Positions 48,317-59,060 of a stretch of 64,000 nt of DNA are shown in pieces. The translations under genes and the position numbers were made by a program. Each line of letters starts with the position of its first letter. Position 1 is the stretch's first letter. Location: assembly GCF_003711515.1 (NCBI RefSeq), contig NW_021167082.1:2845691-2909690 (forward strand), given 5' to 3'. Under the pieces are notes generated by a model. It worked only from the letters and a program-made list of their open reading frames with translations, was not told the origin of the DNA and made no database searches. The stretch is from Sodiomyces alkalinus F11 (taxonomy: Eukaryota > Ascomycota > Sordariomycetes > Glomerellales > Plectosphaerellaceae).

Positions 48317-49536
48317 ACGGGATATAGACGGACACTATACTATCGCGTAATTATAGGGGAGACGTATAAAGTCGTGGATAACCGCGGATAGAGTACTTAG
48401 TCCGGTAAAAGAGTAGTTAAATTAAGATAATATTAGATATATATTAAAGAAGACGGAGGCGCTAAAAGGCCGTTATTCTAGGCGACGCGTAGATAACCCT
48501 AAATAATAGTAAATATCCCGAATAGTAGTGGATATCTAAAGAATAATAGTCAATATCTAAAAAACACTATAATAACCCGTAAAGCGGTTAGGAGGTATAA
48601 AACAAGCCGCGTTACCCGGAGTATAGAGGAGGAAGGACTAAAAACACTATACTTATAACTGAAACCACCTAATCTCTCTGCTATAATTACGACGGCACTC
48701 CACGTAAACGCGAAATAATAACTAAACGCGTTTATAAAGTCCCGCTATCACCACGTCATCATAACCTCCTAAGTTTCTTCGTTATAATAAGTTTTCCCTC
48801 TAGTATACCGTATTATAATAAACACTCGTAATCCTAGGTATCAGTTCTCCCGTAATCACCTATATCGTAGTAAGTTTACCCGCTATTCCCGTTAAGTAAT
48901 CGGTTCCACTATAAACCGCCGTCTCTTTTACTCCTTTCTCTATCCGCCTTAGACTCCTAGCACGCCCCTAATCCAGCGTATATACTAGCCTTACTAGCAC
49001 TTATTTAGCTAACCATACGTAGACTACTAATAAATAATATATCTTCTACGCTAATTATACTCTAGTTCGCGGCACTAAAGCTATCTAGTAACTAAAAGTT
49101 AAAGGATAACGTCTATAAAGATACCTTTAAGAACGCGTTCCGCGACTATCGCCGCGGCACCGCCTTAGATATTAATAGGTACTTCCACGCCCTCTAGCTA
49201 TACGGCGGAGAAGAATTAATTATCGATAGGCTCCCGGCTATCGGCCGTAAATTTAACGAGTAGCGCTAGCGTAACCCGGCTTAGGTCGTATCAATACACG
49301 ATAAGGTAATCTAATAAGGCTACGATAACCTGTAATACTAAGGGTTAGACCGCACTATCTACGTGCCTATAGACTATCCCTACGTCTCTCGGCCCGCAAC
49401 TAAAAAGACGGTATAAGCGCTAGTCCGCTAGTACCCCTAACTATGCTAGCTACTCGCCGTGAATACTAAAGTCGCCGGTTAAACGCGGCCCGAGTAGATA
49501 TTCGATGAGCACCTTATTCTGCCTACCCCTAACCGT
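48317..49536 (+). mobile_element. Gyp-C-like accessory region, left half (interrupted by Cop-B)
   Basis: From about 48700 the plus strand reads as decayed coding sequence. 49175-49265 resembles 165-255 at the window start (Leu-Tyr-Gly-Gly-Glu-like stretch). It is cut at 49536 by Cop-B and resumes at 55201. No known domain. Confidence 0.5.
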
Positions 49537-49742
49537 TGTCTAATAAAGCGTAGTTAAAATCGTCATAAAATAGGTCAAAATTTGATTGAGGCAATTATGT
49601 ATAATTATAACTGTCTTAGCCCGTTAGGGAAACGCTGCCACCATAGTTTATATAGTGCAGATTCTGTAAGCGTCCACCCGGATTATACTCTTAGCAATCC
49701 GGCCTATTACGTAACCGAAAAGACTATAGTCTATTCGATACA
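49537..49742 (-). repeat. Cop-B left LTR (3' LTR), 206 bp
   Basis: TGTCTAATAAAGCG...CGATACA. Keeps TG/CA at several sites where the right LTR has TA (for example TTGATTGAGGCAATTATG versus TTAATTAAGGCAATTATA), so it is the less mutated of the pair. Confidence 0.9.
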
Positions 49743-50749
49743 CCCCCTAATCGTCCTAAATATTAGTTAGGCGATTAAAGCTATTCGTAATCGGTAGATA
49801 ATCTAGCTATATAATCTATTCGCTATAGCCGCCCTTAAATTCATCCTCTAGGTCCTCCAAATATTCTATCCGGACTTCCTCTAGCTATTTCTGCTATAAC
49901 CGTTCCCGTATATCCATCACGCCTACCTAGGACCTAAATATCTTAAATTTCTCGCCGTATAGCGCCTTCGTTAATCCGTCTACCACTATTTCCGCGCTCG
50001 TAATGTATATTACGAGTATTTACCCTTATTCCTTTACTTAACGTAACTAGTGGCCGTGGATATTAACGTGGCAGAGGCGCGTTATTAACGTGCTAATCTC
50101 TTAATTAACTAATCGAATCGTTTAGTTATTATCGTATAAGATCCTTAATTCCGGATCGTTAAACTCCACTCCTATACTAAGTAATAGGCGTTATATAAAG
50201 ATGCCCTCTTTTACACCTTATACTAACGCTAATAGCTCTGCTTCCATTATAGACGTCGTGACTGTATCCTGCTTATTAGCGCGCTACGCTATTATCCTGC
50301 TAAATAAGCGTATCACGTACGCTTAACTACTCTTTCGATTAAGGGTATTATCGGTCAATAAGGCATTAGTGTAGATATCGATAGTATCGCTACCCCTTAG
50401 TTTTAACGTAAACGATTAGCTGTTAATTAGATAAAGGATTAGATAATCGGCGGCCTCGTGGTGAATAGGCCCTGGATTAACGTTAAACCGGCATAGCCTA
50501 GATACTATTAACGCGATATCAGGGCGTAATATCACTACTACGTATAGCATAGATCCTATCTTCCATTAATAGCTTTTAATATCCGTCGAGGTCCCTAAAT
50601 AGGGTCGTAGTTCTACGATCTTAATTAGGTGCGTTAGGCGATAGTTACTGCTATACTTACTGTTTAGCTTTAAAAGGCGTTCTAATTTAGTAACGTAGTC
50701 GTGTTATAATAGCCAGACTTTACGGGCGGCGCGGTCGCGAATAACCTTA

Positions 50750-51250
50750 ATACTAAGGAACCACTATAGAGAATCGCCACCTTATAGGTTATAGTAGCGT
50801 TATAGATTATTAACTACCTACTCTATCTACGCCTTATATTATTCCTTATAAGCTATAACGATATCGTTAACGTAGAAGAATAGGATTAAACCGCGGCGCA
50901 GAAAATAACACGGTTCTTACGGTACTATCTAGAAGTCGTCCGCTAAAAGGATAGCCGAAAAGTGCTTTTACTAAAACAGTAAAGACTCCTTAAGTCTATA
51001 TAACGTCTTTTTTAGGTATAAATAACTCTTAGGGGCTAGAAAGCCTAGCGGCGGGTATATAAAGATATCGTGGGGGAGAGGCGTGTGTATAAACGCGTTT
51101 ATAACGTTAAATTATAATAGCGTAAGGTTAAATCGGGCGGCGATAGCTATTAATGTGCGGAATGACTATCTAGCTAGCGTTACTGCGTACGTCTCCTTAA
51201 GGGAGGATTAATACTACTAATCTCCTCGCACCACGAGCCTTACCTTATAT
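50750..51250 (-). pseudogene. Cop-B reverse transcriptase remnant
   Basis: Minus-strand Copia RT, aligned with 57100-57420. FYVND in place of FYVDD; Asn codon at 50866-50868. Several stops. Confidence 0.85.
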
Positions 51251-52649
51251 TTATATAGAAACCTATACTTATCGAACTTATATATTATCACCTATATTGA
51301 ATTAAGAATCTAATATCTATCTACTACGGACGCCGGCACCCGTATCCATAACCCTATCTCTTTATAGCTCCGTAGGTAGTCTTCTTATACCTATCGGAAT
51401 AGGTGGCCGTAAGGGTGCGAGGGTATATCGCGAGGGTTCTTCGGAGGGGGAGGGAGGTCTTTACGGTGGATCTTTACGGCTATCGGGGTAACTACCGGAG
51501 CACCCGCTAGTGTAACCGCCGGGGTTATATTTCCCGATATAGCCTCCTAGGTTATACTTCCGGTAGCTACTACCGGGGCCGTGGATTCGCAGGGTATCGT
51601 TAAGCGTCGCTATAGCGCTATAGGCGTGGACCCTTTTAACCGTAATTTAGTTAGCGGAATCCTATTTAATATATATATATATTAGGTGCGTAACGGCTAG
51701 CGTTAAATACTATAACCTAATAGTCTCTTTTCTAGCTATCTTTTTACCGACTTAGTTACGCTCCTTTATTTAATAGGAGCCCTATAGCCGTAGCTATAGG
51801 GGTATCGTAGTACCGTGTTCCGTTATCCTGGAACCCTACGGCCGTAGGGGTATTACGGTTTCCTAATATAACGGCTACTATTAGCGCTATAACCGATAGC
51901 GGGGTTATTAGTAGAGTAGAAAGTAATAGATTAGGCGGATATAGACGGTAATTAGGCATTATACCGGCTAAATCACACTATTCGTGACCTAAATCTTATC
52001 CTAATTAACTTAAGATAGCCTCCTCTACCCCCTTACGGCCGGGTATTACGGACTATAACCTTAACGGTAAAGCCGTCGAGGAAGGGGATCCGAGGGCGTT
52101 TATCCCCGGATCTAATAATTTAAAATAAGCAGTTATATAAAGAGGGGGGGGTCCTTAGCTTATACGTCCGTAAACGGCCGTGAATCTCTAGCCCTCTCCT
52201 GCTTAATCTAACTAATTAGGTCTTCTAATTACTCCTTAGTTAATGAACGGAGGTCGTCCTTAAAGGTGGCGATATCGCTATTAAAGAAGGCGCGTTTATT
52301 AAAATCCATATTACGCGTTCGAATAACGCGGTAAAAGCGGCGCAGACCAGGCACCTAGATGCGGAAAATATTAGTGGAATTATAGCCGACGAGGTAGCCG
52401 ATATAGGCGCGAGGAGCGATACGATTTAATAGCTTATTAGTAGTCTTTTAGGCGTCCTTTATTATTGCGTACGCCTTATAGCCGTAAGCTCGAAGGTATG
52501 ATAAAATCGGCTTCCTTTTAAAGAGGACCTCGTATAGCGTTTTCTATTCCTTATTATACTACTTTCGTGGCGTGCGGTTATAGACGTACGCAGCCGTGGA
52601 AATAGCCTTAGGCCATATAAACGGCGGCAGTTTTACGTGGATATTCATC

Positions 52650-53250
52650 GCACGACCTTTTAAGATACCCACGGTAGTAGCGTATTCGGCACCCCCGTTC
52701 TGCGCTGAAGTGTCGGTAGCAGATACCTCTAAAATGATACCCTCGTTACGCAGGAATTAGGTGATATCGTGGGATTAACTTAGTTTATTATTAGATTCGA
52801 AAACGCGCACCTTATAGCCTAATTAGCGATCAACCTAGGCGAGGAATTCCTTAATTATTATAAGGATATCCACTACTACCTTACTCTTTATAATATAAGT
52901 GGCCATAAAACCACTATAATAGTCGGTAAAAAATATAAACCGCGAGTCCCCGTCGGATATTCAATTATAATCCGTGAAATTAATTACCTACCGCTCCCTT
53001 ACATAAGCAAGTACGGTATAAGGACGCCTGCTAACGTGCCGTTTAATCTTTATAAGCTTATAGGCTTCGTAGTCGATAGTTATTAGTCTCTTTATTTAAC
53101 CCCCTATATCTACTCTTCTAGGTGGCTAAGCGGTTTAGGGCCAGCGTGCCCTAGTCGTAGATACTATAAGATACCCTCCGTAGTGCTTAGATAGCGTATC
53201 GTCGATTTATAGATAGCTTTTCGGGTGGAAGAAGAGCCTAGAAAAGTAGC
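52650..53250 (-). pseudogene. Cop-B integrase remnant
   Basis: Minus-strand reading YLRLGHAGPKPLSHLE gives the His side of the zinc domain; RFIFFTDYYSGFMATYIIKS carries the first catalytic Asp region, and TSAQNGGAEYA the catalytic Glu region. Stops at former Gln/Trp codons. Confidence 0.85.
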
Positions 53251-53399
53251 CGTAGATTAGTTAGAGGGTATGTATTTACTAATGGTTTAATCGAAGCGGT
53301 GACTTAGCTAGCATAGTATAGATCTATCGGAACGCCGAATATAGTGATTCGGTGGCTTTTAATCCCAGTAGTATCCTCGAAGACGTAGGCGTTAGTTAG

Positions 53400-53650
53400 A
53401 GATCAAATTATAGGTAAAATCCTCGTAGTATACGATATTCAATAGCCTAAAATCAAGGCCTCCTATTAGTCCGTTTAATCTCACGGTCACGTTACTATAA
53501 CCTTTAATAGGCAGGGACGAACTGCCTACGACTACGTAGTCTCCCGGCGTAGCGGGTATAAAATCAGAAAAGCGGGAAAAATCGTTAAAAATATAAATAA
53601 TAGCACCGGAATCGAGGATAGCAAAGGTTCGAAGAGGGTAGCTAGTAGTA
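53400..53650 (-). pseudogene. Cop-B aspartic protease remnant
   Basis: AILDSGA is intact at the active site (minus strand, DSGA codons 53613-53602), followed by readable sequence ending VYYEDFTYNLIS as in Copia proteases. One of the few uninterrupted catalytic motifs in the TE block. Confidence 0.8.
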
Positions 53651-54991
53651 GTGCTAGCCGTAAAGGTAGCGGCGTAGGAGACGCCGCTACGGACACTGCT
53701 ATAGTTAAGTCACGCCTCTTTAAGCTATACAGAGTCCCGGCTTGTATCCTTCTTCACCTTCTTTACGGCGCGCAGTTCTTCTACTTCTGCGCGTAGCGAG
53801 GAGTCATATTTAAGGATCCGTTAGACGGTTAATTTAGTGCTCTCGAAGGGTATCTAATCGTTATATACTGTATCCGGGAATAGATAGAAGTAGGCGTTAA
53901 TATCGTGGCTAGGCATAGCGTATACGCAGTAGATCTACCCTCTGTATAGAGTAGATTAGCGGCGCTTAGAAAAGGAATAGTTAGTTAAAGTAGCTAAAGG
54001 TATAGCTATAGATACCACGGTAAAAGGATTCTTAGCTTTATTCTTCCCACGGCCGCCCTTCTTACGGGGCTTAGCCGTGGCCTCTAAGGTATCTTCACCC
54101 TTTTCGCTTCTGGTATACAGTGCAGGGAATATTATAGGGCGGTAGCTACCGCGTTTTCCTTAGTCTTTAAGTCTAGTATTAATATACTTCTAGCCGAGGG
54201 TATAAAGGTCTTCGGGTATAACTACTTAGTTATCTATAAGGCGTCCCTCGGCCTTAGTCTAATCGCGGCCGGTATAAGGACGTATGCCTCTAAAGAAATC
54301 TATAACCTATATATACGTAGCGGGCTTTAAACCGGTATCTTTATAGCTTTATAGTAGTAGCTGCCACTTATCTAACTACTCCCCGAGCTTCTTAAGGCTA
54401 TTCGCAGGGTACCGTGCGTGCTCGATATACTCTTTATAGGTATCGGTTTAGCGGGTAGCTAAGTACTAATCCGTATCGCGTTTAATAGCATCGTATACCT
54501 CGCGACGCGTGCCTCCTTATAGCAGGTATCTATGGCTTTAGTCGATAGTATTAACCTGCTAGGTCAGTATAGCGTTAATCCCTTTTAAGTAGCTATCGTA
54601 TTATATTTATAGAATCTTCCAGCGCGCGATTTCGATATCGTACGCTTTCTGGCTAGTGTCCGTAAGGTCGAGATATTACGTAGGGGTATGCCTAAGCGTT
54701 ATAGAGGGGAAAGAGTCGTAATTCGGTATTATAGGCTCCTCGGATGACTAAGTCGGATTGACTAGGCGGAGAAACCTCTACACGTTATTATAGATGGTAA
54801 CTAATTCGTATAGGCGTTGCCAGAGCTCCTAATCCTTATAGGTTTTATACGTAACAGGGCTAAGATACGATATCTTAATAGTTATTTATAGATTAACACG
54901 CTATATCGGCGCAGCTAGATAGCTTCTTAAATCGGTAGTAGTAATAGAGGTAAAAAGGTAGGTAGTTTACTTAGTAAGTAAGACTCTTAAT

Positions 54992-55195
54992 TATCTAATA
55001 AAGCGTAGTTAAAATCGTCACAAAATAGGTCAAAATTTAATTAAGGCAATTATATACAATTATAACTATCTCAGACCGTCAGGGAAATGCTGCCACCGTA
55101 TTTTATATAGTGTAGATTCTGTAAGCGTCCACCCGGATTATATTCTTAGCAATCCGGCCTATTACATAACCGAAAAGACTATAGTCTATTCGACA
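54992..55195 (-). repeat. Cop-B right LTR (5' LTR), 204 bp
   Basis: TATCTAATAAAGCG...TTCGACA, with the left-end TG changed to TA. Otherwise close to the left LTR. Confidence 0.9.
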
Positions 55196-55200
55196 ACCGT

Positions 55201-56678
55201 AACGCCGCTAGGTAGTTTACTAATAACGCCCCTTATACGCTAGCTCGCCGCCAATCCGCCTATATTACTACGGAAGGTTCGCCGATACCCCTAAGCACTT
55301 AAACCCGCGTTACCTTCGCTAATACGGCGGAAAACACCGGTATAAGTAATAGCGCCCGGGCTAGTACTAGCGGAGTAACGACTACTAGCCCCCTATAGCC
55401 CGCTGGTAATATAGCCAAAGCGGTCGATCTTACTAGCGCGGATATACCGGCCTCCCCCTTATATACTGCCGTAACGCTTAATAAGGAACTCCTAAATAAG
55501 CTAAAGGAGTATATACTAGAATACCTCGTAATCTTCGGTAATATCGCGGCTTTTAACTAAAGTAATATAGATAGCCGCGCATTCCTCCGCCTTATCGCTA
55601 TATTAGCCCACGATACTAGTAGGCGTGCTAGAGATATCTATCTATTCCTTATATAGAAGCGCTATAATAATAAGGCCGACCCCTTAACTATATAAGAGCT
55701 TATAGATAACGTGAATAACGCTAGCGCTAGCTCTGCCCCCGCTAAGCGCCGGGCGGAAGACGACGGCGGAGTATTAGCGCCGAAAAGAATAGTAATATTC
55801 TATAATTAAGGTATAGCAGGACTTAGCCTGTAATATCGCCCCTAGAGTCCCTAATAGTAACGCGGGGCTTTAATACTACGATCTTATACCGTAAGACGGA
55901 TAGAGTATTACACTCCTAGGATAGCGGCCCTACGCTATCGGAATACCGGCGGTAACGGCTAGGTTCGCTAAAGACTAAATCGAGAATAATATCTCTAAGG
56001 ACCCTATATAGAGCGCGGCGGATTAGTAACTACTTATTAAGCTATAGCGCCTCTACGCATTTATCTAGCTAGCTCTAATAAAGGCTAGCGGTAACGACCT
56101 TACCCTTACGCGCCGTAAAAGGCTAGCCGACTGCCTAAGGGATAATCGGGAACTAATAGAGAATATCGTAAAGCACTACGCTATCCTTTACCGCTACTAC
56201 TAGTAAGATAAGGAACGTGGATTATTAATATCCTACGATATCTCCGTTACTAAGCTTACTAAATAGCGCGACGCGATATCGCTAGAGGACGCCGCTAGTA
56301 TCTACGGTATTAATATAGGGGTGCTCGGGCTACCCTATATAATATTAATAAACCTTAACGACTCTAATATAGTGTATATAATAGACTAATAGTAAAATAC
56401 CGGGAGATAGCCGGAGACTTAGTTAGTATCAAAATATATAGTCGGTTTTACTTCTTTTTTATAGTCCCCTTTTATTCTATTATACTTAGCGCTATCCTAT
56501 AGTATTAATAGCGGTCGCCACTAAGGCACCGCACCTCGCTAGCGTTAGGTAATTTTCCTTTATTCTCCCCCTTCTTCACGCCGCCCTAATAGGATACCCA
56601 CTATAAGTGTATTCTAAGCGGGATATACGGTGCCGGCGTAGAGCCCGCGGGACGTAGAGCTCTCCTGCCCCGGGTATA
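55201..56678 (+). mobile_element. Gyp-C-like accessory region, right half
   Basis: Resumes the element interrupted by Cop-B. Plus-strand reading at about 56110-56230 is a charged helical stretch (RELIENIVKHYAILYRYY), likely a coiled coil. It ends in a GC-rich motif (GCGGGACGTAGAGCTC, CCCCGGG) before the LTR at 56679. Decayed, no known domain. Confidence 0.5.
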
Positions 56679-57059
56679 TAATACGCCCCACGGCGTACTA
56701 TAGGAACCGCCCCTTATAGGGGTATACCGTGAGAACCGCGTTCTACAGAGGTATACCGCGGATACTAGATACTACGGGGGTATACCGTGAGAACTATATT
56801 CCACAGGGGTATACCGTAAAACCGATATACCACGGAAGTACCTAGTAGGAACTAGGTATTACCGGGCCACAGTTAGGAAGCCAGAGTATCCCCGGGGTTT
56901 CCCTATAGATATATTAATTCGGGGCTTCGCCCCTTAATTAGACGAAGATATCTTTATTACACCTTATATTTTGCAGTAAAGGTTACCCCTTAAGAAAAGC
57001 CTGGCTTATAGGCTCTATAGTACTGGCTGGCCAGGGATATACCTAGTCAGGGCATATCA
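56679..57059 (+). repeat. Gyp-C-type LTR (381 bp), 3' LTR
   Basis: Starts TAATACGCCC and ends GGGCATATCA, keeping the original terminus. Contains GGTATACCG direct repeats near its start, GATATCTTTATTACACC, GGTTACCCC and TACTGGCTGGCCAG. Oriented with the accessory region to its left. Confidence 0.85.
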
Positions 57060-58711
57060 CGCTGGCTAGACTGTTATTCCGCGCGTTAATAGCTATTATA
57101 GCCCGTTTCAACCTTATGTTATTATAATTCGACGTTATAAACGGGCTTATCCACGCGCCTCTCCCCCACGATATCTTTATATACCCGCTACTAGGCTTTT
57201 TAGCCCCTAGGAGCCGTTTATACCTGAAAAAGGCGGTATATAGGCTTAAGAAGTCCTTAATACTATAGTAAAAGCACTTTTTAGCTATTCTTTTAGCGGA
57301 CAGGTTTTAGATAGTGTTATAGGGACCGTGTTATTTTCTGCGTCGCGGTTTAATCCTGTTTTTCTACGTTAACGATATCGTTATTACTTATAAGGAATAA
57401 TATAAGGCATAGATAGAGCAGGCTATTAATAACCTATAACGCTACTATAACCTATAAGGTAGCGGTCCTTTATAGTGGTTCCTTAGTATTAAGATTATTC
57501 ACGACTATACCGCCCGTAAAATCTAGCTATTATAACGCGACTCTATTACTAAGTTAGAATGCCTATTAAAGCGGAATAGTAAGTATAGTAATAACTATCG
57601 CCTAACGCACTTAATTAAGGTTACAGAACTACTACCCTAATTAGGGACCTCGACTAATATTAAAAGCTATTAACGGAAGATAGGATCTATACTATCTATA
57701 GTAGTGATATCACGGCTAGATATCGCTTTTATAGTATTAAGGCTATACCGCTTTAACGTTAATCCAGGTCGTATATACTATAAGGCCGCTAATTATCAAA
57801 TCCTTTATCTAATTAATAGCTAATCCTTTATATGAGAACTAAGGGGTAGTAATACTATCGAAATCTATACTTATGTCTGATTTACCGATAATATAATTAA
57901 TCGTAAGAGTAGTTAAGCGTACGTGATACGGTTATTTAGCGGTATAATCGTGTAGCGCGCTAATAAGCAGGATACGGTTATAACGTTAATAATAGAAGCA
58001 GAGCTATTAGTATTAGTATAAGGTATAAAAAAGGGTATCTTTATATAATACCTATTACTTAGTATAGAAGTAGAAGTTAATAATCCTGAATTAAGGATCC
58101 TATATACTAATAACTAAATAATTCGGTTAGTTAATTAAGAGATTAGCACGTTAATAATACGCCTTCGCTATATTAATATCCACGGCTAATAGTTACGTTA
58201 AGTTAAGTAAGAAGGGTAAATACTTATAATATACGTTACGAGCGCGGAAATAGTAGTAGACGGATTAACAAAGGCGTTATACGGCGAGAAATTTAAGATA
58301 TTTAGGTCCTAGGTAGGAGTAATAGATATACGGGAACAGCTATAGTAAAAATAGCTAGAGGAAGTCCGGATAGAATATTTAGAGGACCTAAAGGATAAAT
58401 TTAAGGGCGGCTATAGCGAAGAGATTATATAGATTATATACCTATTATATCTGCCCGTTACGAATAGCTTTAATCCCCTAACTAATATTTAGGGCGATTA
58501 GGGGGTATATCGAATAAACTATAGTCTTTTCGATTACGTAACGGGCCGAATTGCGAAGAGTATTATCCGGGTAGACGCTTACAGAATCTATACTATATAA
58601 AATATGGTAGTAGCAATTCCCTAACAGTCCTCACATAGTTATAATAGTATATAATTACCTTAATTAATCTTAACCTATTTTGTGACGATTTCGACTATGC
58701 TTTATCTGACA
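57060..58711 (+). mobile_element. Cop-B partial copy: RT, RNase H and 3' LTR
   Basis: Inverted relative to the complete Cop-B. Starts inside RT (QFDVVNAFIHAPLPHDIFI-like reading from about 57125), with FYVND at 57362-57376 (Asn codon 57371-57373). RNase H follows, with the Copia C-terminal VDGLTKAL-like reading near 58260. The LTR is 58506-58711. 5'-truncated at the Gyp-C LTR. It runs directly into IR-X at 58712. Confidence 0.85.
58506..58711 (+). repeat. Cop-B 3' LTR (206 bp), third copy
   Basis: TATATCGAATAAACTATAG...TTTATCTGACA, the reverse complement family of 49537-49742 and 54992-55195. It keeps many CpA/TpG sites. Confidence 0.85.
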
Positions 58712-58887
58712 GATACCGGAAAAGACCGGATAGGATCCAAATAATATAGTACCTATAATAGAGTCTTCATCACCTAAAGTAAGGGTAAAAAGACTTACAC
58801 AGATATAAGTTAATATAAATACACACACACGAGATTTCTGGTCCATTAAGTTTAATTATATAAGTGCTATTTTGACGTGCGATAACA
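58712..58887 (-). repeat. IR-X left copy (inverted repeat flanking BST1)
   Basis: About 175 bp whose reverse complement matches 63071-63243: shared blocks include GATACCGGAAAAGACCGG, GGATCCAAATAATATAGT and ACACACACACGAGATTTCT. Ends with TAACA at 58887 (TGT on the other strand), the look of an element terminus. Truncated on its left by Cop-B. Lightly RIP-mutated. Confidence 0.8.
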
Positions 58888-59060
58888 GCGTGCAATAGTT
58901 CCAGTTACGCTGTATCTAACAGGATTTACGAAGTTCATGAAATTGTCGAACGGGCTAAATTGCATGACTAATTCCGTGTCGAACAGGGCTAGACGGCTGG
59001 TAACCGGAGCCAACCTTGATAGCAAAATAATAACCGATCTTCTTTAATACTTCTTGGGAA
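58888..59060 (+). promoter_or_regulatory. BST1 upstream region (173 bp)
   Basis: The only non-TE sequence before the BST1 start codon. Normal composition. No clear TATA box or pyrimidine tract. If the start at 59061 is right, promoter elements or the leader must overlap IR-X or the start lies further in. Confidence 0.4.

Larger units (their letters stand above)
49537..55195 (-). mobile_element. Cop-B: full-length Ty1/Copia element (5659 bp)
   Basis: Short LTRs (206 and 204 bp) with TGT...ACA ends and a perfect 5-bp TSD. Minus-strand order, right to left: gag (54950-53950), protease (DSGA at 53602-53613), integrase with GHAG-type zinc domain (53250-53100) and core (53000-52650), linker, RT (51250-50750), RNase H (50700-49800). 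Gag-PR-IN-RT-RH is the Copia order. It has moderate RIP: many stops, but more CpA/TpG than the Gypsy copies, particularly in the LTRs. A second partial copy lies inverted at 57060-58711. Confidence 0.9.
49532..55200. other. 5-bp target-site duplication ACCGT bracketing Cop-B
   Basis: ACCGT at 49532-49536 and 55196-55200 directly abuts the TGT...ACA ends of Cop-B. Confidence 0.9.

Noticed and set aside
49582..49770. 62-codon plus ORF
   Set aside because: Lies mostly in the Cop-B LTR; non-coding.
51756..51959. 67-codon minus ORF
   Set aside because: Piece of the linker between Cop-B integrase and RT that happens to lack stops; not a separate gene.
9277..58711. Alternative genetic code (TAG/TAA read as amino acids)
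   Set aside because: Stops occur at former Trp/Gln codons only in CpA-depleted transposon DNA; the three host genes use standard stops. RIP explains it.
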